Of a stretch of 53,801 nucleotides of DNA, positions 8,651 to 19,084 are shown piece after piece. Below the pieces are notes generated by a model. The model saw only the letters and a program-made list of their open reading frames with translations, was not told where the DNA came from and ran no database searches. The DNA comes from Penium margaritaceum. Its lineage: Eukaryota; Streptophyta; Zygnematophyceae; Desmidiales; Peniaceae. Position numbers and translations under genes: made by a program. The first letter of the stretch is position 1, and each line of letters begins with the position of its first letter. The stretch spans positions 44,837-98,637 of the forward strand of contig SZWC01003617.1 in assembly GCA_023375785.1 (NCBI GenBank), given 5' to 3'.

Positions 8651-11004
8651 TTGAGATTCTCTCGTCATGGTCATAGACATATGCCTAGTTTGGTTGTTTG
8701 GTGTGCATATTAGCCACACCGTGCCACTCCGTATTGAAGTTCCTTGTCCTTTCTAGTCGATACATAGAATTCCCAAACCATTGTATCTTTCTCTGACCAT
8801 TTGTGGCTCGTGTTATGAGTTGTCAATGTTGACCACACATAATGGACTTCTTCGGTCATAGTCAGTGACATATGCATCCTTTGGTTGGTCACTGTGCACG
8901 CTAGCCACACCGTGCCACTACTTGTTGAAAATCTTTCTACTTGCTAGTTGATAACTGGTGTTCCCAATCCATGGTTTCCCCCACTGACCAGTTGTGACTC
9001 GTGTTATGAGTTTTCAACGTTGACCACACACTGTGAAATCCGTTTGGTCATGGTTTGTGACACATGCCTACGTTGGTTTGTGACAATACATTGATACCAC
9101 GCCGTGTCATTATGTATCGAAGGTCTTTGTGCTTTCTTGTTGACAGCCAGTGTTCCCGAACCATTGTTAGCCCCCTCTGACTATCTGTGACCAGTGTTGT
9201 GAGTTGTAAATGTTGACCACATGAAGTGAAATTCTTTGTTCATGGTCAGTCACATATGCATACTTTGGTTGGTCACAGTGCATTGTAGGCACACTGTGCC
9301 ACTACATATTGAAGGTATTGGTACTTGCTAGTCGATAAATAGTATTCACAAACCATTACATTCCACCCTGACCATTTGTGACTCGTGTTATGAGTTGTCA
9401 GGGTTTACCACACTTAGTGCCATTACTTGGTCATGGTCAGTGACATATGCCTACTTTGGTTGGTCATCGTGCATGGCATCTACACCGTGCCACAACGTAT
9501 TGAAGCTCCTTGTGCTTCCTTTTTGATACTTGGTGTTCCCAAACCATTGTTTCCCCCTGTGACCATTTGTGACTCGTATTATGAGTTGTCAACGTTGACC
9601 ACACAGCGGATTTCTTTGGTCAAAGGCAGTACATATGCCTACTTTGGTCGGTCATTGTGCATGGTAGCCACACCGTGCTACTACTGATTGAAGGGCGTTG
9701 TACTTGCTAGTTAAAAACTGATATTCCAAAACCATTGTTCCCCCCTCGGACCATTTGTGACTCGTGTTATGGTTGGTGAGCGTTGACCATCCATATTGAA
9801 ATTCTTTGGTCATGGTCAGTGACATATGCCTAGTTTGGTTGTTTGGTGTGCATAGTAGCCACACCGTGCCACTAGGTATTGAAGTTATTTGTCCTTTCCA
9901 GTCCATGCATAGGGTTCCTAAACCATTGCCTCTCCCTCTGACCATTTGTGACTCGTGTTATGAGTTGTCAATGTTGAGCACGCATACTGGATTTCTTCGG
10001 TCATAGTCAGTGACGTTTTTATCCTTTGGTTGGTCACTGTGCACGCTAGCCAAAACCGTGCCACTTCTTGTTGAAATTCTTCGTACTTGCTGGTTGACAA
10101 CTAGTGTTCCCAATCCATTGTTTCCCCTTCTCACCATGTGTGACTCGTGGTACGAGTTTTCAAAATTGACCACACATTGTGAAACTCGTTTGGTCATGGT
10201 CAGTGACATATGCCTACTTTGGTTTGTCACTGTACATGGTTACCACACCATGTCACTACATATTCAAGGTATTTGTGCTTTGTGGTTAATAGCTAGTGTT
10301 CCCCAACCATTGTTAATCCCCCTTTGACTATATGTGACTCGTGTTGTGAGTTGTCAACGCTGACCACATGAAGTGAAATTCGTTGGTCATGGTCAGTGAC
10401 ATATGCATACTTTGGTTGGTCACTGAGCATGATAGCCACGCTGTGCCACTACATATTGAAGGCATTTGTACTTGGTACTCAATACCTAGTATTCAAGAAC
10501 CATTGTCTTCCACTCTGACCATTTGTGACTCGTGTTATGAGCTGTCAAAGTTTACCACACTTGTTGACATTATTTGGTCATGGTCAGTGACATATGCCTA
10601 CTTTGGTTGGTTATCGTGCATGGTATCCAGACCGTGCCACAACTTGTTGAAGGTCCTTGTGGTTGCTAGTTGACACCTGATGTTCCCAGACCATTGGTTC
10701 GGCCTCTGACCATTCTTGACTCGTGTTATGAGTTGTCAATGTTGACCACACATAGTGAACTTCTTCGGTCATAGTCAGTGACATATGCATCCTTTGGTTG
10801 GTCACTGTGCACGCTAGCCACACCGTGCCACTACTTGTTGAAAATCTTTCTACTTGCTAGTTGATAACTAGTGTTCCCAACCCATTGCTTCCCCCCTGAC
10901 CATTTGTGACTCGTGTTTTGCGTTTTCAACATTGACCACACACTCTGAAATTCGTTTGGTCATGGTTAGTCACATATGCCTACTTTGGTTTGTCATTGTA
11001 CATG

Positions 11005-11009
11005 GCTAC
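11005..11009. repeat. Left target-site duplication, non-autonomous LTR element
   Basis: GCTAC precedes the element and GTTAC follows it at 14143-14147, a 4 of 5 match. The two flanks together rebuild an ordinary E-type satellite monomer (..TACATGG[C/T]TACCACG..), which confirms the insertion point. Confidence 0.7.
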
Positions 11010-11560
11010 TGTCAGAAGAGTACAGACACGAGAATAGCAGCAGCAGAAGCATGCAGAAGCATCAGCACATGCGAGTGTTTGTCAGCAGTGTGACGTAGGC
11101 GAGAGCGGTTCGAGGAGTTCGTCGTGGGAGCTGATGGAGATCGAGGCGCGAGGTAGTCGAGGTAGGTATGTTGATGTGAGAGAGAGTACTGGCGAGATGA
11201 GTGATGGTTGGCGGAGTAAAAGAGCTGAGCGAAGGAGCGAGAGTGACGGAGCGAAGGGTTGAGAGGGGCTAGCGAAGGTAGGAAATGCGAGGGGCGAGTA
11301 GAGCGAAGACAAGGCGGCGAAGCTACGGAACCAAAGGGGGAACAGGATGAGCAGAACCGTTCTGGTTAAACTAAGGAGGGAATGAACATCCTCCGTACAT
11401 ACTTCAGAACAGTACAAAGTAAGTATTAACGGCTTCTTTCCGCTAGCCGGACGCGTGGCGACGTGATTGCTTATTAGGAGCGGCTCGGCTTTGGTAGAAC
11501 GGTCGTGACTGACCAGCCGTTGCCAAGGTGGTTTGGTGTGGGACTTGAACCAGTATCAAG
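11010..11560 (-). mobile_element. 3' LTR of minus-strand non-autonomous element
   Basis: This copy begins TGTCAGAA on the plus strand and matches 13530-14080 at roughly 93% by eye. It lacks the last 50-60 bp of the other copy, including the TTCTGA(C/T)A terminus, so the LTR boundary with the internal region is not exact and no polypurine tract can be placed. CAG repeats occur near its start. Confidence 0.85.
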
Positions 11561-12490
11561 AAGATCCTTGTGCCAATCAGAGCGGAATCGGATGATGATG
11601 GAGGAATCGATGGATGATGGAGTGCGCGCAGGAGTGAAACCACATGCGTGATTGAAGTAGGGGTGCAGGATGCGGCAAGGAGAAGGCAGAGGCTGAAGTG
11701 CCACGAGAAATCTGCTACCGAGGTGGGTGCAGGCTGCTGCGAAGCGAGCAGCTGGCTCGTGCAAATCCTTGTGCTGGTCACAGATGCTGACGATGATCAC
11801 TAAAGGCGAACCTGATGATGACAAGGGAGTGGGCGCAGGGGCGAGCCGCGTGCGCTGAAGGAAGTTTCGGCGTGGGCGCAGGCCGTCGCAGAGAAGGCGA
11901 TGCGACCGGGCGGATCCTTGTACCGAGCAGAAAGCGATGCGAAGTGGAGGAAACAATTGATTGATGTGTGGGCACAGGGGCGGAACCACATGCGCGATGG
12001 ATGTTTTCGGCGTGGGTGCGGGTCGTCGCGGAATGGGTGATGCGACCGGGCGGATCCTTGTGCCGAACGGAGCGGAAGCGGATGATGGCGGAGGAATGTT
12101 GGATGATGGAGTGGGCGCAGGGGCGAAACCACGTGCGCAATTTGAATTAGGGGAGTAGGATGCGGCAAGGGGAAGGCGGGCGCCGACGTACCGCGAGAAA
12201 TCTGCTACTGGCGTGGGTGTAGGCTGCTGCGGAAACGGGCAGCTAGCTCGTGCAGATCCTAGTGCCGTTCACAGATGCTGATGATGATTGCTGAAGCAAA
12301 ACCTGATGATGATGACGGAGTGGGAGCAGTGGCGAACCGCGTGCGCTGAAGGAGGTTTCGGCGTGGGCGCAGGTCGTCACGGAAAAAGGCGATGCGATCG
12401 GGCAGATCCTTGTGCCGAGCTAAAAGCGATGCAAAGCGGAGGAACGATTGATTGATGAGTGGGCACAGGGGCGGAACCACGTGCGCGATA
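11561..12490 (-). repeat. Tandem duplication of about 493 bp inside the element
   Basis: Markers at 11565, 11765 and 11911 recur at about 12055, 12259 and 12403, giving a repeat of 492-494 bp whose second copy is recognisable to about 12490. The copies are clearly diverged, so this is an old duplication rather than an assembly error. Within each unit, ATCCTTGTGCC-like pieces occur three times. Serine- and proline-rich open frames of up to 183 codons on the minus strand span it; none resembles a retroelement protein. Confidence 0.8.
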
Positions 12491-12814
12491 AAATGATGCT
12501 GATGCGGATGATTGATAAGAGGGCGGCGCGGATAATGCTGACGATGGAGTAGGAGTCGATGCGAAGACGGCGCGGATGATATGGATGATGAAGAGACTGG
12601 AAGATGGCAGATGATCATGAGATGAGATAGACAGCAGATGGAATTGAGGACACTGGAGCGAGAAGGTCGAGGAGAGCTGACTGAAGCGGATGAGGATGAT
12701 GTGAAGACTGGAGGCTGGCGATGATGCTGAAGAGGAGAGGTAAAGAGCGATGCAGACGGAGGGAGATGCGACGCGACAGGGAGGTGGGGCGACACAACCA
12801 CTTCTTCTGCTTTT

Positions 12815-13033
12815 CAGGAGAGTGACGGCTTGTTCCCCAGTTAGCTCAGAAGTGGGAGCAGGAAGACTGGTGGTGTCCGATATCCTGTCAGCTGGAAGAG
12901 GTTGGTTTTGGCAGAGGGAGTCAAACAACGGGCAGAGGCACGACCGCTGATGTCAGGAGAGTGACGGCTTGTACCCCAGTTAGCTCGGAAGTAGGAGCAG
13001 GAAGACTGGTGGTGTCCGATATCCTGACGACGG
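12815..13033 (-). repeat. Paired 80-bp direct repeat in the internal region
   Basis: About 80 bp starting GTGACGGCTTGTTCCCC near 12820 recurs near 12960 with a few changes. The copies lie about 138 bp apart. They are part of the non-coding internal region close to the primer binding site. Confidence 0.8.
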
Positions 13034-13517
13034 AAGTTTTGGCTGCAGCTCCTGACAAGGTGAGGAGGCGATGCGGGAAGGCGGCTCGAGATGATGGAAG
13101 AAGACGGACGGAGGATATCAGCGAGGAGGAGCAGATGAGGCTGATGAGGCAAGACAAAAGAGGAGGAGATGCTGGCGGAAGCAGATGTGATGAGGGGCAG
13201 TGGATGGCAAACGGCACGAGGCTTCTTGGTAGTTGACGGCAGGCAGCGGCTCGAGAGTTGCTTGCGACTGATGTAGGCGACACGTCACCGGTTGTTAGCC
13301 ACGGGCGTGGACATGGGCGCAGGGCCTTCTTGGGATGACAAGACATTTCTTCAGCGCGGCGGACTCGTTAGGCAGAGCTGCTGATGTCAGCTGCTGGTGA
13401 AGCGGCGAAGCCCGGGGCGACGGTAATGGCGGCAGGAGAACGTGAGTGGAGGTGATGAAGCAAGGATGACAGTAGAGCGATGACACAGTCACGGGACTCC
13501 AGGTGATGTTGCCTGAA

Positions 13518-13529
13518 GCTCTGATACCA
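13518..13529 (-). other. Primer binding site, initiator tRNA-Met type
   Basis: GCTCTGATACCA on the plus strand is the exact reverse complement of TGGTATCAGAGC, the standard plant primer binding site for initiator tRNA-Met. It directly abuts the LTR start at 13530 and fixes the element as minus-strand. Confidence 0.9.
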
Positions 13530-14142
13530 TGTCAGAAGAACGCAACACGAGATTAGCAGCAGCAGAAGCAGGAAGAAGCATCAGCACATGCGAGTGTTCG
13601 TCAGCAGAGTGACGTAGGCGAGAGCAGTTCGAGGAGTTAGTCGCGGGAGCTGATGGAGACCGAGGCGCGAGGTATTCGAGGTAGGCAAGTTGATGTGAGA
13701 GAGAGTACTGGCGAGATGAGTGATGGTTGGCGGAGTAAAAGAGCTGAGCGAAGGAGCGAGAGTGGCGGAGCGAAGGGTTGAGAGGGGCTAGCGAAGGTAG
13801 GAAATACGAGGGGCGAGCAGAGGGAAGACACGGCGGCGAAGCCGCGGAACCAAAGGGGGAACAGGATGAGCAGAACTATTCTGGTTAAACTAAGGAGGGA
13901 ATGAACATCCTCCGTATATACTTCAGAACAGGACAAAGTAAGTATTAACGACTTCTTTTCGCTAGCCGGACGCGTGGCGACGTGGTCGCTTATGAGGAGC
14001 GGCTCGGCTTTGGCAGAACGGTCGTCACTGACCAGCCGTTGCCAAGGTGGTTCGGTGTGGGACCTGAACTAGTATAAAAAACTCGGACTATCCGAGGGGT
14101 ATACATTGTGAGGAAGACCTTGTCGGAGTCATATTTCTGATA
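13530..14142 (-). mobile_element. 5' LTR of minus-strand non-autonomous element
   Basis: This is the complete LTR copy, 613 bp, starting TGTCAGAA and ending TTCTGATA on the plus strand. The terminal TA instead of CA is probably a point change. Satellite sequence resumes at 14143 inside an E-type monomer. Confidence 0.9.
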
Positions 14143-14147
14143 GTTAC
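14143..14147. repeat. Right target-site duplication, non-autonomous LTR element
   Basis: GTTAC, paired with GCTAC at 11005-11009 (4 of 5). Confidence 0.7.
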
Positions 14148-14832
14148 CACGTCATGTCACTACGTATCGAAGGTCTTTGTGCTTTCTTGTTGATAGATAG
14201 TGTTCCCAAACCATTGTTATCCCCTCTATATATCTATGACTCGTGTTGTGAGTTGTCAACATTGACCACATGAAGTGAAATTCTTTGTTCATGGTCAGTG
14301 ACACATGCATACTTTGGTTGGTCACTGTGCATGGTAGCCACACTGTGCCACTACATATTGAAGGTATTTGTACTTTGTAGTCGATAACTAATATTGAGAA
14401 ACCATTATCTTCCACTCTGACCATTTGTGACTCGTGTTATGAGTTGTCAAAGTGTACCACACATGGTGACTTTATTTGGTCATGGTCAGTGACATATGCC
14501 TACTTTGGTTGGTTATCGTGCATGGTATCCACACCGTGCCAAAACGTATTGCAGCTCCTTGTGTTTGCTAGTTGATTCTTGGTGCTCCCAAACCATTGTT
14601 TTCCCCTCTGACCATTTGTGACCCGTATTATGAGTTGTCAACGTTAACCACACACAGCGGATTTCTTTGGTCAAAGGCAGTACACATGCCTACTTTGGTC
14701 GGTCATTGTGCATGGTAGCCACACCGTGCTACTACTGACTGAAGGTCGTTGTACTTGCTAGTTGGTATCTAGTATTCCCAAACCATTGTTTTCCCCTCAG
14801 ACAAGTCGTGACCCATATTTTGGGGTGTGAAC
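14148..14832. repeat. 191-bp satellite between the two LTR elements
   Basis: About 685 bp of satellite: the rest of an E monomer, then F, A and the start of the special monomer that elsewhere leads into the roughly 500-bp insertion (GTTGGTATCTAGTATTCCC..). The chromovirus interrupts that last monomer at 14838, and its continuation is found at 23794. Confidence 0.92.
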
Positions 14833-14837
14833 GTTGA
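14833..14837. repeat. Left target-site duplication of the chromovirus
   Basis: GTTGA, identical to 23794-23798. Joining the flanks restores the satellite motif AACGTTGACCACACATAG. Confidence 0.93.
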
Positions 14838-14843
14838 TGCAGC

Positions 14844-14916
14844 GGGAGGGCCGGTTCGGCCCTCCCTCCTCGCTGATGCGAGGGGTGGTTGCGCACCACC
14901 CCTCGCGTCAGCGAGG
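14844..14916 (+). promoter_or_regulatory. Two tandem hairpins at the LTR start
   Basis: At 14844-14866 a perfect 10-bp stem encloses loop GTT. At 14868-14916 a 22-bp stem with one G-T pair encloses loop TGCGC. More GGCC-rich palindromes follow (CTGGCCGTCGGCCAG) up to the assembly gap. These structures probably caused the gap. A regulatory role in U3 is possible but not shown. Confidence 0.7.
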
Positions 14917-14977
14917 GCTGGCCGGCGGCCAGCAGTTCGCTGGCCGTCGGCCAGCTCGCTGCCGGCCGGCTGGACGG

Positions 14978-15160
14978 NNNNNNNNNNNNNNNNNNNNNNN
15001 NNNNNNNNNNNNNNNNNNNNNNNNNNNNNNNNNNNNNNNNNNNNNNNNNNNNNNNNNNNNNNNNNNNNNNNNNNNNNNNNNNNNNNNNNNNNNNNNNNNN
15101 NNNNNNNNNNNNNNNNNNNNNNNNNNNNNNNNNNNNNNNNNNNNNNNNNNNNNNNNNNNN
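14978..15160. other. Assembly gap, 183 N
   Basis: Unresolved bases inside the 5' LTR, flanked on both sides by GGCC-rich palindromic sequence. The true length is unknown. The 3' LTR cannot fill it because that copy is missing the same part. Confidence 1.
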
Positions 15161-15708
15161 CAAGCAACCGGCCGGCCACCGGCCGGCCAGCCGCCAGCCG
15201 CCGATCGCGGCCTCAGCCGGATCGGCGGCTGGGAGGCCACGAGGGCCTCGAGGGCGAGGCCTCGTGGTCTCGTGCCCTCGTCCCCCCTCGCCCTCCTTGC
15301 AAACGAGCAAGAGAGGACGAGGGATAGGGGGAGCGATGGGGAGGTCGAAATAGCTGGCGCAAAATTGCCGGCGTGCCTCGCACGCGACGATTTTGCGCTA
15401 GAACGACAAAACATGAATCGAAGTTCGTTCACAACGAATTTCGACATAAAACAAATGAAATAACTCGTGCGAACACACGAGTTCGAGGTAAAAACCCTCG
15501 GTTTGGGTCCCAAAACCAGGGGTTAGGTAAAAACGGAAATGGGCCTCCGGAGACTCAAAAACATTCGAGTCTCCCTGCTCTGGGTCGTTGATGACGATAG
15601 CCCCTCATTCTTGCGAAGGGGGTAAGCCCCTGACGCGGACTGAGAACGCCATTCTGCGAACTACGACGATGACTTCAGAGCAGGAGCTGGAGACACGGCC
15701 CGTTACAG

Positions 15709-15720
15709 TGGTTCTCAGAG
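15709..15720 (+). other. Putative primer binding site of the chromovirus
   Basis: TGGTTCTCAGAG starts two bases after the LTR end. It begins with the TGG required to pair with a tRNA CCA end and resembles the tRNA-Met site TGGTATCAGAG with a small change. Which tRNA it uses is uncertain. Confidence 0.6.
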
Positions 15721-16574
15721 TGAGACGACCCTCGCGACCAAGGGTTCGACGGAAACGGAGGCTACGACCTAGATAAAACACCGACGGTAGCTGCAAGCAG
15801 CAGCAAAAACGCCAGAACGGACTACGGCATCCACACTTCACGGATTGAAGCGCCGTAAATTGCGTTTGAGAGCTTGAAAAAAAGCCCTACTTTGTGGAGA
15901 CACTTCTCTCCAGTCTCTCCACACTCCCAGGGGGCTAGGAGGATTTTTGTGGGGCGGGTTGGGGAGTTCCCACCTCTAAAACCACAAAATCGTCCTCATT
16001 TTCAAGGCTTCTCCAAACCCCCTTCATCCAAAAATTGGGACAACGTCCCTTCCCAAGCTTAGGGACTCTCACGACCTGAGAGAACCCTAAAAAGAAGGAG
16101 GGTACCACCTTGGGGATTTTTGGCGGCTCCCCCAACGCCGCCGGCTCAAGGAGGACGCCGCCAAGGGGCGCGAGACGTGACAAGAAGACGCAAGAAGAGA
16201 CCAAGGAAGACCAGAAGAGAAGAAGACAAGAAGACAAGAAGAAAAGTAGTCATTTCGTTCTTGACTTTGTACTTGTTTGCCTTCTTGTTCTTTGGCTTAG
16301 TTTTGTGAGCGGTACTCACACTCCTTGTCTCTCCCTTGTATTAGGATTTTCTGTTTTCCTAGATCCTAGTTGCTACCAAGTGCCGTGAGTCACGGCTTAG
16401 GAGGATTAGTTTCTAAACCCACGACCTTGTGTTGACGTGGCGGCCTAGGAAAAATAGAAATTTAGATTGAAATTGCCTCACCGATCGTGAGAGCAACGTC
16501 TTAGGAGGCGATTCCTCCTCGTTGTGGGGTGATCCTCACAACAACCTTCGCGTGCTAGTTGCACGAGCGACGGG
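15721..16574 (+). other. Chromovirus leader (5' untranslated region)
   Basis: About 850 bp between primer site and gag start. It contains a GAAGA-rich purine tract at about 16186-16250, followed by a T-rich stretch. Short open frames occur but none has a domain. The packaging signal of the family would be expected in this region; none can be recognised by eye. Confidence 0.7.
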
Positions 16575-19052
16575 ATGGCAAGTGCCGCACCGTCTAAGAC
16601 CAACAAGGGCAAGGTGGTGACGGCGTCACCACGAGCTCTCGGCGGACTCCAAGTTTTGGGAGCCGCCGCCGCGAGCATGGTTGCCAACCCAAAGGCAACC
16701 GTGCCGCCAAGGGCAACCCTACCGCCTAAGGCAACCGACGCAAACCTCGGCGACACCGAGAAGCGTGCGGAGGCCGCAAAGGTGCTCGACGAGCACGTCG
16801 ACACGCACATGGGCGACCCCCATGCAACGGACGATGCGATTGAGGAGGATCTTCCGGAGGAGGACCCCGTCAAAGAGCACGACGTCGACGATGGCGAAGG
16901 CGACGAGGATCGCGACCATCGCCATCGTCGTGCGACGAACTCGAGCCGATTGCTCGAGAAGGGCAAGACACTTGTCGCATCGCCTGAAGCTGCCGACGGC
17001 ATTGAGACTGCCAAAAGCAACAAGGGCGTTGAAAGCAGCCACACGGGAAGTTCCCGCGAGAACGAGCCGGACGACGTTGCCGCAAAGGCAATTCGCGATG
17101 ACCATCGTAGGCTCGTGGAGTTTGCTGCCGAGGCCGCAGGCCGACTCAAGATCACCACCGGTGGTGGAGATACGGCACCACTTGGAGGAATGGAGGCGGA
17201 CCCTCCTTCCTACGATGCGGCTACAATGGGGCAAGGAAGCGCTCACTCGAGCGTCGTCGCCGACGACAGTCTCCTCCGAAAGGTGGGGCTCCTTGAAGGC
17301 GTGTACGCGAACCGTACCCTCTTGTAGTGGGTAAGGGTGCACGGACAACGCGAGGCCCTGGAGGCCATCGCTGATGCTCTGACGACATCAGAGCTCAAGT
17401 TCGCGTTCGCCAACCTGCTGGCCCACGTCGGGCAGAGCATCACAGACCTTGACCGTGATTGCCAGCTGCAGCGCCTCGCCGCCCATGAGGCAAGCCGCCG
17501 ATGCAACGACCTCGACAAGGCGTTGCAGAGCATGACTTAGGTGCGGATGCAGCAGCAAGTGCAGCGTGCCGTAGCTGCGGAGGCCACTCCCGGCGACAGC
17601 GACGACTTGCCTACCTCGACGACTTCGGGGTCCGTCATGAACACGTCCTTCCTCCACTGTGTGGAGATCTTCCGGAAGGGCGTAAAGCTGACCGACTGGC
17701 TGAACCGCATGGAGCACGTCCTACGTGTCCACAAGGCGCCACTCAGTCAGTGGGGCGACCTTGCCACAACGCGGCTGGAAGACAAACTCTTCAAGTACAT
17801 GGTCAAGGAGTGGACTGCGCAGCAGCCGCACCTCGAGTGGCAGCCCATGCCGTGGGAGGCCTTCTACGCGATTATGCGCAAGAAGTGTACCCAACGTGAG
17901 GAGGCGCAGCGCGCCTTCCACAAGATAAAGGACTTCAGGCAGCTGGGCAGCTCGCCCGAATCCTACCTGAGCGAGTTCACCGCACTCGTGGAGGAAGCTG
18001 AAAGCTTCACCGAGGGCGATGGGACTCAGAGGTTCAAGTACCCGGAATGCATGCTGCTGGAGTACTTGCGTGATGGTCTCGCCAGCGAGAAGGTGAAGGA
18101 CAAGACCACCACGACAGCCACTGGCCAAGCTTGGACAAGCTGGAGGGCGTTGCGTGACTACATGAGCGAAGTGTATTCGGCGAACCCGAAACACTACTCT
18201 GATGCACGGCCGAACGCGCGTGCACATCAGAGGCGCGACATGCGCGTGGACGCTGCAGGGGCTGGTGGGTCAGCCAGACAGCGAGGCGGGGCCAAGGGCA
18301 AGCAACCTACAAACCCTCCAGCCAAGAAGGCTGGTGGACACAAGGGTCCCAACAACAAGCGCAGCCGCGAGAATGACGAGCTGCAGGCGGCGCGTGAGCG
18401 TCGCAACGCAGCCTTCCGCGAAGGGCTCTGCCACAACTGCATGCAGCCGGGCCACTTTAGGGCTCAGTGCCCTGAGGCTGCTGGTGGTGGTCAAGAGGCC
18501 GCGGCGCTAGCTGCAGCAGCAGCACCTCGTGGGGATGGTGCAGGAGGAGGCCGCGGACAAGGCCGTGGACAGGGTCGCGGTCGCGGCAATGGGCCCGGNC
18601 ACTACTCTGATGCACGGCCGAACGCGCGTGCACAGCAGGGTCGCGACATGCGCGTGGACGCTGCGGGGGCTGGTGGGTCAGCTGGACAGTGAGGCGGGGC
18701 CAAGGGCAAGCAGCCTACAAACCCTCCGGCCAAGAAGGCTGGTGGATACAAGGGTCCCAACAACAAGTGCAGCCGCGAGAATGACGAGCTGCAGGCGGCG
18801 CGTGAGCGTCGCAACGCAGCCTTCCGCAAAGGGCTCTGCCACAACTGCATGCAGCTGGGCCACTTTAGGGCTCAGTGCCCTGAGGCTGCTGGTGGTGGTC
18901 AAGAGGCCGCGGCGCTAGCTGCAGCAGCAGCACCTCGTGGGGATGGTGCAGGAGGAGGCCGCGGACAAGGCCGTGGACAGGGTCGCGGTCGCGGCAATGG
19001 GCCCGGCCGTGGTAACGGACAGGGCCGTGGGGCGGGTTTTCCCCACCCCTGA
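16575..19052 (+). pseudogene. gag: Chromovirus gag pseudogene
   Basis: Gag forms the virus-like particle and binds element RNA through its zinc knuckle. The frame opens at ATG 16575, the first long frame after the leader. The N-terminal 250 codons are low-complexity and acidic, with no known fold. The capsid-like region (about 17640-18170) has the usual Retrotrans_gag pattern (..WLNRMEHVL.., ..AFHKIKDFRQLG..SYLSEF..). A CCHC knuckle, CHNCMQPGHFRAQC (C-x2-C-x4-H-x4-C), lies near 18427-18468, followed by a Gly/Arg-rich tail. In-frame TAG codons at 17325-17327 and 17538-17540 break it. A 407-bp block is present twice around N 18599, and its second copy has a TGA at 18690-18692. The frame ends at TGA 19050-19052. 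The gene is not functional as it stands. Confidence 0.88.
18192..19006 (+). repeat. 407-bp direct duplication around a single N
   Basis: 18192-18598 and 18600-19006 are the same length and differ at only a few positions (one gives a TGA). The single N at 18599 separates them exactly, and both include the CCHC knuckle. The simplest reading is two overlapping contig ends left unmerged; a real tandem duplication is less likely. Confidence 0.85.
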
Positions 19053-19080
19053 GTGACGTCAGTGGGGACCACTCAGGGGT
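19045..19080 (+). promoter_or_regulatory. Hairpin over the gag stop codon
   Basis: ACCCCTGAGTG at 19045-19055 pairs perfectly with CACTCAGGGGT at 19070-19080, leaving a 14-base loop. The stem includes the gag TGA. The next frame (protease) is in the -1 frame relative to gag. The position suggests recoding, but the preceding GGTTTTCCCC is not a canonical slippery heptamer and the spacer is too short. Confidence 0.4.
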
Positions 19081-19084
19081 AAAA

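Larger units (their letters stand above)
8562..11009. repeat. 191-bp satellite, left block
   Basis: The satellite starts abruptly against the 10-bp array, in the middle of a B-type monomer (CTAGTTGAGAGCTGATATTCC). Monomers of about 190-192 bp follow in the order seen in the rest of the array; A-type monomers start near 9450 and 10600, one HOR period apart. The block is cut at 11009 by an LTR element. No gene is present; open frames of 60-105 codons are shadows of the repeat. Confidence 0.93.
11010..14142 (-). mobile_element. Non-autonomous LTR retrotransposon, about 3.1 kb
   Basis: Two LTR copies flank about 2 kb with no recognisable gag, protease, RT or integrase. Orientation is set by the primer binding site at 13518-13529, adjacent to the right-hand LTR and reading on the minus strand. 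Termini are TGTCAGAA and TTCTGATA, an 8-bp inverted repeat with one mismatch. Size and lack of coding capacity resemble LARD or TRIM elements, which depend on proteins supplied by other elements. The chromovirus at 14838-23793 is not an obvious partner because its LTR termini and primer site differ. Confidence 0.88.
14838..15707 (+). mobile_element. 5' LTR of the chromovirus
   Basis: Starts TGCAGCGG and ends CCCGTTACA, 870 bp including the N gap. The first 140 bp are very GC-rich and full of hairpins. Positions 15175-15707 align without indels to 23261-23793 and differ at about 25 sites by hand count, about 22 of them transitions. Confidence 0.93.

Noticed and set aside
5325..8719. Long minus-strand open frames of up to 325 codons encoding THLHALTRTY repeats
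   Set aside because: A 10-bp unit without a stop in its minus-strand reading cycles through all frames, so all three frames stay open. There is no unique sequence, start context or domain.
11474..13346. Minus-strand frames of 120-183 codons inside the non-autonomous LTR element
   Set aside because: They are Ser/Pro/His-rich, overlap each other in several frames and span tandem duplications. None has gag, protease, RT or integrase motifs.
14073..14080. TATAAAAA as the promoter of the non-autonomous LTR element
   Set aside because: It lies on the plus strand, whereas the primer binding site shows that the element reads on the minus strand.
14732..15513. Open frames of 136-209 codons across the LTR gap
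   Set aside because: Most of their length is N translated as X, and the rest is GC-rich LTR sequence.
16575..17348. Alternative frames of 200-226 codons opposite or overlapping gag
   Set aside because: They are shadows of the GC-rich gag coding sequence; only the frame of 16575 connects with the capsid-like and zinc-knuckle regions.
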